A stretch of 6,386 nucleotides of DNA from DASWUZ01 sp036401395. GTDB lineage: Bacteria; Acidobacteriota; Terriglobia; Terriglobales; Acidobacteriaceae. This document shows positions 1 through 5,662 of the stretch, in pieces. Location: NCBI GenBank assembly GCA_036401395.1, contig DASWUZ010000359.1, positions 1 through 6,386 of the forward strand, in the 5' to 3' direction. The notes under the pieces are model-generated. The model ran no database searches. It was not told where the DNA came from and worked only from the letters and a program-made list of their open reading frames with translations. The stretch's first letter is position 1. Each line of letters begins with the position of its first letter. Position numbers and translations under genes: made by a program.

Positions 1-1
1 G

Positions 2-325
2 GGTCACGAGCGGAAGGAGAAGATAGAGCGTCTGGGGACGGTATTTCGCCGCCAGGGCACCGGTGTCAGCGATTTCGTTACCAATCTGTATGACGGCTTG
101 TTCGCGGCTTCCTATACGGACCGCGTGCCAAAGCATCGGCACATAATTGATTCCCAACGACAGGATGTAGGCACCGAAAAGCTGCGTCCCCAAAGAATGG
201 GCGCGGGCAAAAATAAATCCGCCAAGAGCGGTTCCCAACAAGACCGCTGTCGCGAACTCAATGATGATGAGCCTCGGCCCCAACAGGTAGATGTCGACTG
301 CTGTAAGCTTGCGTGGCTGAATCAT
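2..325 (-). CDS. Integral membrane protein of unknown family, N-terminal part (runs off the left edge)
   Basis: A minus-strand frame is open for 108 codons from ATG at 325 to the window edge, so the C-terminus is missing. The protein begins MIQPRKLTAVDIYLLG. Two hydrophobic segments are clear, at about residues 18-40 (with LIIIEFATAVLLGTALGG) and 48-69 (with LFGAYILSLGINYVPML). A third begins at about residue 99 (TLYLLLPLVT). A polar, charged loop at about 70-98 separates the second and third. I do not recognise the family and assign no function; this is probably an inner-membrane protein with at least three helices. ATG 325 is the only reasonable start, because an in-frame TGA lies at 341-343 and the ATG at 334-336 is out of frame and hits a stop after four codons. 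No Shine-Dalgarno sequence precedes the start, but a TATTAT hexamer sits 9 nt before it. The gene is divergent from ppc. Hydrophobicity and uninterrupted reading make it likely real. Confidence 0.72.
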   Translation of the reverse strand, partial: MIQPRKLTAVDIYLLGPRLIIIEFATAVLLGTALGGFIFARAHSLGTQLFGAYILSLGINYVPMLWHAVRIGSREQAVIQIGNEIADTGALAAKYRPQTLYLLLPLVT

Positions 326-334
326 GATGACGGC

Positions 335-340
335 ATAATA
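335..340 (-). promoter_or_regulatory. Candidate -10 element (TATTAT) of the left-edge membrane-protein gene
   Basis: TATTAT on the minus strand matches the sigma-70 -10 consensus at five of six positions and ends 9 nt before ATG 325. Transcription would then begin at or within a few bases of the start codon. No good -35 hexamer is visible at 16-18 bp. The call rests on this match and on the same spacing at other genes in the window. Confidence 0.3.
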
Positions 341-406
341 TCATCCGTACGCTCAGAAGCCTGAGATGCAGGACCCGTTATGTGGTTCCATATCTAGCCT
401 GTAATG

Positions 407-412
407 CATAAT
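407..412 (+). promoter_or_regulatory. Candidate -10 element (CATAAT) of ppc
   Basis: CATAAT matches TATAAT at five of six positions and ends 9 nt before the ppc ATG at 422. A weak TTCCAT lies 15 bp upstream as a poor -35 candidate. No purine-rich ribosome binding site fits between the hexamer and the ATG, so a leaderless or near-leaderless message is possible. Confidence 0.3.
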
Positions 413-421
413 CGATAGACT

Positions 422-3259
422 ATGCCCTCCCTTTGGAAACCTGAAAGCTGGTCTGCGCGCCTGGCGGAGCTGGAAGCCCGTTCCGGCGACCTGAAGGAAG
501 CGCCGCTGCGGCGCGACGTCCGCTCGCTTGGAATGCTGCTCGGCGAAGTGTTGCGAGAGCAGTCAGGGGAGGCGCTTTTTGCGGAAGTGGAAGACCTGCG
601 GCAAAAAGCGATCCGCCGCCGAGAAGAGCAGGGCCTTGGCCACATCCAGGAAGCTGAGCTGCTCATGCAGACTGCCGTCTTCACGGTGCATGGGCTTTCG
701 GTCGACCAGGCTTACCATCTCACGCGGGCTTTTGCGTTCTACTTCGAGCTGATTAACCTGGCCGAGACTAACCACCGCAAGCGCCGCCGTTTGTCGATTC
801 AAACATCGGGTGACGCGACCTCGCAGCGCGGGTCCCTGCGCGGCACGCTGCGCGAGATGAAGCGCGTCGGCATCAGCGCCGAAGAGGCCTTCGAGTGGCT
901 CTGCAAGGTGATGATTGTCCCGGTTTTCACCGCGCATCCGACTGAGATCGCACGCCGTTCGGTGAGGATCAAGCGCAGGCGCATGGGCGAGTTCCTGGAG
1001 CAGCTCGACGCTATACCTGTTCCAGAAGAAGAGCTGGAGCGGCTGCAGGAGGCGCTGACAGCCGAGATCACGGCGCTTTGGCAGACCGATGAAGTGCGCA
1101 GCCGGCGGCCAACGGTGACGGATGAAATCAAAATGGGGCTTGATTATTACGAGCTTGCGATTTTTGACACCCTGCCAAATTTGTATGAAGAAGTAGCGGG
1201 CGCGCTGGCCAGCGAATATGGCCTTGAAGTCGAAATGGGCGACTTGCCTCTGCTGCTTTCCTTCGGATCGTGGATCGGCGGCGATCGCGACGGAAATCCC
1301 TTCGTCACGCCCGACGTTACACGCGAGGCGATCAGCCTTGCGCGCGCGCACCTGTTGCTGCGCTACCAGGAACAGCTCAAACTTCTCATCGACCTGCTCA
1401 CCAGTTCGGCGCAGCAGATGCCGGTGAGCGTGCCGCTTGAAAATTTGCTGAAGCACTACATCGGGTCGGTACATACGGCGGAAAAGCAGCTCTTCGGTGA
1501 GCAATTCGAGTTTGAATATTACCGGCGCTACCTGCTCTGCGTGCGGGCGCGGCTTGAAAACACCCTGGCGCAGCCCAAGTCGACGGATGGATCTGCTACG
1601 CCTTTCACAATCACCGAGATTGAGAACCCCGCTCTGAGTGAACTGCCCGCTTATGGGTCTGCAAAGGAGTTCCTCGGTGACCTCGAAATCCTGCGCGCAT
1701 CGCTCGCAGAAAATAGCGGCGTACGCCTGGCGCAAACCATCGTTGACCCGCTGGTCCTCACCGTGCGTACCTTTGGCCTGCACCTGCACACGCTTGACAT
1801 CCGGCAGCACGCGCGCTTTCATACTGCTGCCCTGCAGGAAGTTTCGGGCTGGTGTACTGAGGCGAGCACTGTTGTGCCGACCGCGCTCACCCCGCAGACC
1901 GCGGACGTCATCGAGACGTTTCGCACTATCGCTGAAATAAAAAAGGGCTTTAGTCCCGAGGCGGTGCCGAATTACATTATCAGCGGCGCGGCGACTATCG
2001 AAGACATCACCAATGTCGTTTGGCTGGCGCGGCTCGGCGGCGTCGAGTGCGAGGCGAAGGGTAGTGATCCTGGCCTAATGCCGATCCCGCTGTTTGAGTC
2101 GATTGAAGACCTTCGGAATGCGCCGGATGTATGCCGTACGCTGTGGACGTCCGATGCTTATCAGCGGCTGCTGACATCGTGGGGCCGCACGCAGGAGGTG
2201 ATGCTCGGCTACTCCGACTCAAATAAAGATGGAGGCATGCTGACCAGCACGTGGGAGATTTTCCGCGGTCATCGGGCGCTCCATCAGGTAGCTCGGGATT
2301 GCGGCGTTCATCTGCGTCTCTTTCACGGGCGAGGCGGAACGGTGGGGCGCGGCGGCGGGCCTACGCACCGTTCAATTTACGCGCAGCCGATGCAGTCCTT
2401 TGAAGGGCAAATTCGGCTCACCGAGCAGGGCGAAGTGCTGAACTGGAAGTATTCCGACGTGGTGCTGGCCGAGCGCAATCTTGAATTGATGATCGCTGCG
2501 TCGCTCGACGCGCTCGCTCGGCCTAATTCGCGCGACCCTCAAGGCCACAGAACCGGCGTGCTGCTGCCCGAGTGGGAAGCAGCTCTCGACGAACTGTCGG
2601 CCAGCGCGTTCCAGTTCTATCGCGCCAACATCTTCGATGACCCTGAAGTGCTGCAGTACTTCGAGGTAGCCACGCCGGTATCAGAGTTGGAACACGCGAA
2701 GATCGGCTCGCGGCCCGCGCGCCGCAAGGGCGGTATCGACTTCAGCACCCTGCGCGCGATCCCGTGGGTCTTCGGATGGACGCAGAGCCGGCACCTGATC
2801 CCGGCGTGGTTCGGTGTAGGCCATGCTCTCAGCGAATACGCGAAGAAGGCGGGTGGCGCGGAGTTGCTGCGGGCGATGTTCCTCGAGTTTCCGCTCTTCA
2901 TAGACCTCATCCGCAACGTCGAGATGGCGCTTGCGAAATGCGACTTCGGTATTGGGAGCCTCTATGCGTCCCTCGTTCCCGACACGGCGATGAGAAATCG
3001 GGTGTTTGGAAAGATGGAAAAGGAATTTCACCGCACCCTTGAGGCAGTACTCGCGGTCGCCGAGCAAAAGGAATTGCTGGAGACGAACCAGGTCTTAGCG
3101 CGGTCGATTCGTCTGCGCAATCCTTATGTCGATCCGATGAGCCTGATCCAAGTCGACCTGCTGCGGCGCAAGCGAGCCGGCGAGGATACAGACGAAATGA
3201 ATCGCGCCATCGCGGCTACTATTAACGGTATTTCTGCTGGGCTGCGGAATACGGGGTAA
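422..3259 (+). CDS. ppc: Phosphoenolpyruvate carboxylase
   Basis: This cytoplasmic enzyme carboxylates PEP with bicarbonate to give oxaloacetate and phosphate, the anaplerotic feed of the TCA cycle and aspartate-family synthesis. The 945-residue frame is complete. Visible signatures are the catalytic-His motif FTAHPTEIARRS (His172, E. coli His138), SWIGGDRDGNP (283-293), GYSDSNKDGG (596-605; Lys602 is E. coli Lys546), and the glycine-rich loop FHGRGGTVGRGGGPTH (634-649; Arg637 and Arg643 correspond to Arg581 and Arg587). Metal ligands Glu559 (in FES) and Asp599 are present. The aspartate-inhibition residues of the E. coli enzyme are all kept: Arg643, Lys839 (in ALAKCD), Arg899 (in IRLRN) and Asn943 in the C-terminal RNTG. 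Feedback inhibition by aspartate is therefore likely, by inference. The protein is about 60 residues longer than the 883-residue E. coli form; about 34 of these lie before the catalytic His. No plant-type N-terminal phosphorylation serine motif is evident. The gene is monocistronic, with a minus-strand gene downstream. ATG 422 is the first start in frame with the conserved sequence. Confidence 0.98.
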   Translation: MPSLWKPESWSARLAELEARSGDLKEAPLRRDVRSLGMLLGEVLREQSGEALFAEVEDLRQKAIRRREEQGLGHIQEAELLMQTAVFTVHGLSVDQAYHLTRAFAFYFELINLAETNHRKRRRLSIQTSGDATSQRGSLRGTLREMKRVGISAEEAFEWLCKVMIVPVFTAHPTEIARRSVRIKRRRMGEFLEQLDAIPVPEEELERLQEALTAEITALWQTDEVRSRRPTVTDEIKMGLDYYELAIFDTLPNLYEEVAGALASEYGLEVEMGDLPLLLSFGSWIGGDRDGNPFVTPDVTREAISLARAHLLLRYQEQLKLLIDLLTSSAQQMPVSVPLENLLKHYIGSVHTAEKQLFGEQFEFEYYRRYLLCVRARLENTLAQPKSTDGSATPFTITEIENPALSELPAYGSAKEFLGDLEILRASLAENSGVRLAQTIVDPLVLTVRTFGLHLHTLDIRQHARFHTAALQEVSGWCTEASTVVPTALTPQTADVIETFRTIAEIKKGFSPEAVPNYIISGAATIEDITNVVWLARLGGVECEAKGSDPGLMPIPLFESIEDLRNAPDVCRTLWTSDAYQRLLTSWGRTQEVMLGYSDSNKDGGMLTSTWEIFRGHRALHQVARDCGVHLRLFHGRGGTVGRGGGPTHRSIYAQPMQSFEGQIRLTEQGEVLNWKYSDVVLAERNLELMIAASLDALARPNSRDPQGHRTGVLLPEWEAALDELSASAFQFYRANIFDDPEVLQYFEVATPVSELEHAKIGSRPARRKGGIDFSTLRAIPWVFGWTQSRHLIPAWFGVGHALSEYAKKAGGAELLRAMFLEFPLFIDLIRNVEMALAKCDFGIGSLYASLVPDTAMRNRVFGKMEKEFHRTLEAVLAVAEQKELLETNQVLARSIRLRNPYVDPMSLIQVDLLRRKRAGEDTDEMNRAIAATINGISAGLRNTG

Positions 3260-3273
3260 GACTATCAGCGTGT

Positions 3274-3287
3274 TTAGCACGAGCTAA
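3274..3287 (+). terminator. Weak hairpin after ppc, doubtful terminator
   Basis: TTAGC (3274-3278), a four-base ACGA loop and GCTAA (3283-3287) form a 5-bp stem 15 nt past the ppc stop, between convergent genes. There is no T-run after it and the stem is AT-rich, so intrinsic termination is doubtful. It is listed only because of its position. Confidence 0.15.
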
Positions 3288-3299
3288 CGAGTTAACAGA

Positions 3300-3575
3300 T
3301 CAAAGGCGCTTTTCAATCGAGTCCACCCGGCCCTCAAGCTTGCCGGAGAGGTGATAGAACTGACGGAGATCGGCGTCTGTCCTGTCCAGCCGTTCATCCA
3401 TCCTATCAAAGCGTTGATCCATCTGGTCGAAGCGTTGATCTACTCGATTGAAACGATCATTCAGTTCAGCCCGCAGGTCACCCAGGCCTTTGTTGTTGAA
3501 AAAAAGGCCAGCCAGAATCAGAAGTACCGGAACTCCAACTATTCCGACGTCGTGCAGCATCTGGGTGTCTAGCAT
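3300..3575 (-). CDS. Small membrane-anchored coiled-coil protein (91 aa), function unknown
   Basis: The protein starts MLDTQMLHDVGIVGV. One hydrophobic segment spans about residues 12-26 (IVGVPVLLILAGLFF), followed by a short polar linker. Four near-identical heptads then run from residue 41 to 68: RFNRVDQ, RFDQMDQ, RFDRMDE and RLDRTDA. Phe/Leu and Val/Met/Thr occupy the core positions and Asp/Arg/Gln the outside, a regular oligomerising coiled coil. The C-terminus (GKLEGRVDSIEKRL) is also helical. The likely form is a bitopic membrane protein whose coil pairs with itself or a partner; no enzymatic motif is present. I recall similar short proteins in Acidobacteriota but know no function. ATG 3575 is preferred because a TAGAAT hexamer lies 8 nt upstream; Met6 at 3560 is an alternative. 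The gene is convergent with ppc (40 bp between stops) and lies directly after the truncated flavoprotein remnant on the same strand. Heptad periodicity supports real coding. Confidence 0.75.
   Translation of the reverse strand: MLDTQMLHDVGIVGVPVLLILAGLFFNNKGLGDLRAELNDRFNRVDQRFDQMDQRFDRMDERLDRTDADLRQFYHLSGKLEGRVDSIEKRL
3372..3455 (-). repeat. Four degenerate 21-bp tandem repeats encoding coiled-coil heptads
   Basis: Twenty-eight codons (residues 41-68 of the small membrane protein) form four consecutive 21-bp units, each encoding R-(F/L)-(D/N)-x-x-D-x. The middle units share strings such as AAGCGTTGATC on the plus strand. Third-position differences between units suggest old duplication under selection, not recent slippage. 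Confidence 0.7.
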
Positions 3576-3583
3576 GATTAGAT

Positions 3584-3589
3584 ATTCTA
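3584..3589 (-). promoter_or_regulatory. Candidate -10 element (TAGAAT) of the coiled-coil gene
   Basis: TAGAAT matches TATAAT at five of six positions and ends 8 nt before ATG 3575. No ribosome binding site follows it. A TTACAA lies 19 bp upstream, overlapping the inverted repeat at 3604-3615; it is a poor -35 match. Confidence 0.3.
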
Positions 3590-3603
3590 CACACCCTGAC
3601 CTG

Positions 3604-3615
3604 GTTACTTGTAAC
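3604..3615. repeat. Short inverted repeat GTTAC-TT-GTAAC upstream of the coiled-coil gene
   Basis: Two perfect 5-bp arms flank a 2-bp centre. It sits 29-40 bp before ATG 3575, about where the -35 element of the TAGAAT promoter would be, within an AT-richer 70-bp gap. It could be a regulator-binding dyad. A short dyad like this can also occur by chance, so confidence is low. Confidence 0.25.
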
Positions 3616-3644
3616 GTTTCAGACCCGTTTGCTAGAGATATTCT

Positions 3645-4179
3645 TTAGTGGATATGCCCAAGTTGCGCCCCGACCCCATCCCAGTAGGAAGAAATCTGGA
3701 GCACCGCTGGCCCGCTCAGCCCGCGGTCGTGACCAGCAGCTTCTCGCGAAAGCGCCGCTTCCCAATCCCGACCTCGACGTCGGTCGAGACCGCTGCCAGG
3801 TCGCAGAGCCCCTCCCGGTCCGCGTCATCCAGGAGCAGCGGCACCAGCCCCGGCCGCGTCGGGGAAGTCTTCAGCCCAAACTGCCGCGCTAAGTCGTAAC
3901 CAAATCCGCTGGCTCCCATCTTTGGGATCGAAAGCCCACCGGAAGCAATCACCAGCTTCTGTCCGCAGAACGAACCTCGTTCCGTCCGAACGACGAACCC
4001 CTCGTTCGCGCTTGATGCATTCGCTAAATGCGCCGGAAAATCAAAATCTTCTTGCCCACGCGCTCGGCATTTTCAATTACCAGCACCCGCCGTCCGCGCC
4101 GTCCCGCCTCAATCGCGCACATCAACCCCGCCGCGCCCGCGCCAATCACCACTACATCGAATTCGTTATCCAGACTCAT
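3645..4179 (-). pseudogene. Decayed HI0933/YhiN(BaiN)-type FAD flavoprotein, three fragments in three frames
   Basis: The family binds FAD through an N-terminal Rossmann fold and is usually about 400 residues. Fragment 1 (4179 to about 4039) starts MSLDNEFDVVVIGAGAAGL and carries the GxGxxG dinucleotide motif, then ERVGKKILI. In intact members this is followed by an SGGGRCNFTN-type motif; here it runs into junk and TAG at 4024-4026. Fragment 2, in another frame (about 4006 to 3728), reads NEGFVVRTERGSF, then LVIASGGLSIPKMGASGFGY, ending LLVTT with TGA at 3716-3718. Fragment 3 resumes in the third frame at 3725, with RGLSGPAVLQISSYW, and stops at TAA 3645-3647. From memory of the family, some 70-90 residues, including the SGGGRCN motif, are missing between fragments 1 and 2. 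One base is lost between 2 and 3, and the whole C-terminal half is gone. Three independent lesions make sequencing error unlikely. An upstream ATG at 4212 would add 11 residues; 4179 fits the family better and has TAGGAT 8 nt before it. Confidence 0.88.
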
Positions 4180-4187
4180 CGTCAACA

Positions 4188-4193
4188 ATCCTA
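4188..4193 (-). promoter_or_regulatory. Relict -10-like element (TAGGAT) of the flavoprotein pseudogene
   Basis: TAGGAT on the minus strand matches TATAAT at four of six positions and ends 8 nt before ATG 4179, the same geometry as other starts here. The AGGA within it could instead act as a ribosome binding site, with a long 9-nt spacing. It lies in the 63-bp gap shared with the divergent DUF5946 gene. Confidence 0.22.
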
Positions 4194-4227
4194 TCCGTAC
4201 GCTTTCCGCCACTCACCCGCAGCGCGA

Positions 4228-4233
4228 TAAACT
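4228..4233 (+). promoter_or_regulatory. Candidate -10 element (TAAACT) of the DUF5946 gene
   Basis: TAAACT, in the context GATAAACTAGCC, fits a TANNNT -10 pattern and ends 9 nt before ATG 4243. Nothing between it and the ATG resembles a Shine-Dalgarno sequence. No convincing -35 is seen. Confidence 0.3.
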
Positions 4234-4242
4234 AGCCTCGCC

Positions 4243-4710
4243 ATGATCTGCCCCGGTTGCCAAGCCTCATTCGAAGACACCGAGGGGCCGATCCATCCCT
4301 ACATGCTCTCCGCTCCTGCCTGCTGGGCGACCTACGGCCGAATTCTCGCCACTGAATACACCGACTACCGCCTCATGCGTCAGCATCGCCTTACCGTTGA
4401 CACCTACGCCGTCCAACACCCCGGCATCAATACCCGCGCGGCCCGCCGATCCGTGGGCGTGCATCTTTCGCGCCTCTACCTGCTGCTCGAACGGGGATGG
4501 CCCATCGAGCGCGCCAACGAAGCGGCGCTAGCCATCAACCGCTTCAAAGACCAATGCGAATGGCTCGTCCCACCCTCGATGCTTGGTACCCTTTCCGTGA
4601 TCGACGTCGCCGGGGCACCAGCCAGAGATTCCGCATCCCTCAACGACGCGGCTATCGAAGACCATGAAGCCAGAGTAAAAGACTGGGCGGCCTCGGTATG
4701 GAGCGCATGA
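4243..4710 (+). CDS. DUF5946 family protein, probably cut short by an in-frame TGA
   Basis: The 155-residue product has the features I associate with DUF5946: an N-terminal CPGC (Cys3, Cys6), GPIHPYMLSAPACWATYG (15-32), HRLTVDTYAVQHPG (48-61), SVGVHLSRLYLLLERG (70-85), EWLVPPSMLGTLSVIDV (106-122) and HEARVKDWAASVW (141-153). The Cys pair and conserved His residues hint at metal binding, but the family's function is not known to me. It is soluble, with no signal peptide or membrane segment. The frame ends at TGA 4708-4710, just where related proteins have SVWxAW followed by an HHxxVRxW-like tail. Reading past the TGA gives EIHHPTVSRWCRNL and then TAG at 4753-4755, so a full-length ancestor would be 170 residues with Trp at the stop position. 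The short form may still be functional, as only the last 15 residues are lost. ATG 4243 begins directly at the conserved CPGC motif. The gene is divergent from the flavoprotein remnant and convergent with maf. Confidence 0.85.
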   Translation: MICPGCQASFEDTEGPIHPYMLSAPACWATYGRILATEYTDYRLMRQHRLTVDTYAVQHPGINTRAARRSVGVHLSRLYLLLERGWPIERANEAALAINRFKDQCEWLVPPSMLGTLSVIDVAGAPARDSASLNDAAIEDHEARVKDWAASVWSA

Positions 4711-4788
4711 GAGATTCATCACCCAACGGTCAGCCGCTGGTGCCGAAACCTGTAGCCCGACTAACTAGCTGAGACGTGCAATGGCGAA

Positions 4789-5463
4789 TCATTCGTGGAC
4801 CACGCCTTGCGCGGTCGACGCGTTACGAGCAGCTGCGTCCTCAAGCCTCAATCGCCGATACATTCCCTCCACCATGCTTGAGGTGCGAGCCAGTGGGAGC
4901 CCGACGACATTGAAGTAGCAGCCCTGCACCCGCGGAATCCAGCGGGCAGCGTAGCCTTGGATCGCGTAAGCCCCAGCCTTGCCCATGGGCTCGCCGCCAG
5001 CGACATAGGCCGCGATCTCCGCCTCCGAGGGCGTGAGCATCGTGACATAGGTGACCTCAACGGCCACTTCCGCTGCAACGCGCGAAACCACGGCCACGCC
5101 GGTCATCACCTGATGGGTCCCGCCTGCCAGTAACCCGAGCATCCGAGCCGCGTCGACCGCGTCGACCGGCTTGCCGAGGATCTCGCTGCCAGCCGCAGGG
5201 CCTGCAACCACAATTGTGTCCGCGCCGATCACTACCAGCGGGTCCTTCGCGCTCTTATCTGTGCGGTCCAGCCGCTCCCGGTGCGCGCCGAACACGGATT
5301 CTGCTTTCTCACGCGCCAGCCGCGCACAGAACGGGATCGCACCCTCCGAAGCGCCGCGCTCCTCCGGCACTTCCGAAGCGATGACGTCGAAAACGAATCC
5401 CGCCTGCGAAAGGAGTTCACGACGCCGAGGGGAAGCAGAAGCCAAAACCAGCATGTCGCCCAT
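4789..5463 (-). CDS. maf: Maf family nucleoside triphosphate pyrophosphatase (YhdE-like dTTP/UTP type)
   Basis: Maf proteins hydrolyse canonical and modified NTPs to NMP and pyrophosphate, acting as cytoplasmic house-cleaning enzymes; overproduction arrests septation in some bacteria. The signatures run in order (numbering from 5463): LASASPRRRELL (7-18), the acidic residue of VVIGADTIVV (Asp82), ILGKP (95-99), GKAGAYAIQG (161-170) and YFNVVGLPL (183-191). The GKAGAYAIQG form, with Gln, resembles E. coli YhdE (dTTP/UTP pyrophosphatase) more than the m7GTP-specific YceF type; that assignment is inferred. At 224 residues it is slightly longer than usual (about 190-210), from an insert near 65-75 and a polar Ala-rich tail after about 205. 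The start is uncertain: Met1 at 5463 gives an extra MGD, while Met4 at 5454 puts LVLASASPRR right after Met, as in most Maf proteins, and has GATAAT 7 nt upstream. It lies downstream of the asparaginase gene on the same strand, 199 bp away. Confidence 0.95.
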   Translation of the reverse strand: MGDMLVLASASPRRRELLSQAGFVFDVIASEVPEERGASEGAIPFCARLAREKAESVFGAHRERLDRTDKSAKDPLVVIGADTIVVAGPAAGSEILGKPVDAVDAARMLGLLAGGTHQVMTGVAVVSRVAAEVAVEVTYVTMLTPSEAEIAAYVAGGEPMGKAGAYAIQGYAARWIPRVQGCYFNVVGLPLARTSSMVEGMYRRLRLEDAAARNASTAQGVVHE

Positions 5464-5556
5464 TATCCCAAATCGTCTAAACGAAGCTTCGACTTTGTGC
5501 GCATGACTTAAGCTGCTTCGCTAATTTGGTAGGAGTGCGAAAGGTGGGAGTTACCA

Positions 5557-5589
5557 GGCTTGGGAATACCCAAGTCTCAAACGCGAGAC
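5557..5589. repeat. Two overlapping, mutually exclusive hairpins between the asparaginase gene and maf
   Basis: Hairpin A pairs 5557-5564 (GGCTTGGG) with 5569-5576 (CCCAAGTC) around an AATA loop: 8 bp, one of them a G-T wobble on the plus strand. Hairpin B pairs GTCTC (5574-5578) with GAGAC (5585-5589) around a 6-nt loop and shares 5574-5576 with A, so only one can form fully. Neither strand has a T-run after the stem, so a standard intrinsic terminator is not supported. The structure is 74-106 nt past the asparaginase stop and about 95 nt before maf. An RNA-processing or end-stabilising role, or a remnant of an intergenic repeat, is possible. Confidence 0.4.
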
Positions 5590-5662
5590 ATGGGGCACCC
5601 GCCGCTCGTCGGATCACCACCGGTTAAATCCCGCAAATTACCTGATGAAACATGTCGAAAAA

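Noticed and set aside
98..364. 88-codon plus-strand frame at the left edge
   Set aside because: It is antisense to the membrane-protein frame, and its product is polar and without domain-like pattern. The minus-strand frame has coherent hydrophobic helices.
563..1822. 419-codon open frame on the minus strand, inside ppc
   Set aside because: It lies wholly antisense to unmistakable PEP carboxylase sequence. The translation has no recognisable motif and is rich in Arg, Leu and Gln, as expected from reading codon-biased DNA on the wrong strand.
3372..3455. Tandem 21-bp repeats considered as a CRISPR-like or satellite array
   Set aside because: The units are contiguous with no spacers, are in frame, and encode protein heptads. 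They are a coding repeat.
4180..4212. ATG 4212 as the start of the flavoprotein remnant, adding MAESVRIGLLT
   Set aside because: The family fold begins close to the FDVVVIGAG strand, and ATG 4179 gives a normal short lead. The extra residues look like translated promoter sequence.
3629..4230. Several plus-strand frames of 70-100 codons across the flavoprotein remnant
   Set aside because: They are antisense to recognisable flavoprotein fragments, their translations are Pro/Arg/Ser-rich, and they show no motif.
4702..4755. TGA read as Trp or selenocysteine through recoding
   Set aside because: Other frames in the window use TGG for Trp and end normally at TGA, TAA or TAG, and I see no strong stem-loop just after the TGA. 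A point nonsense mutation is simpler.
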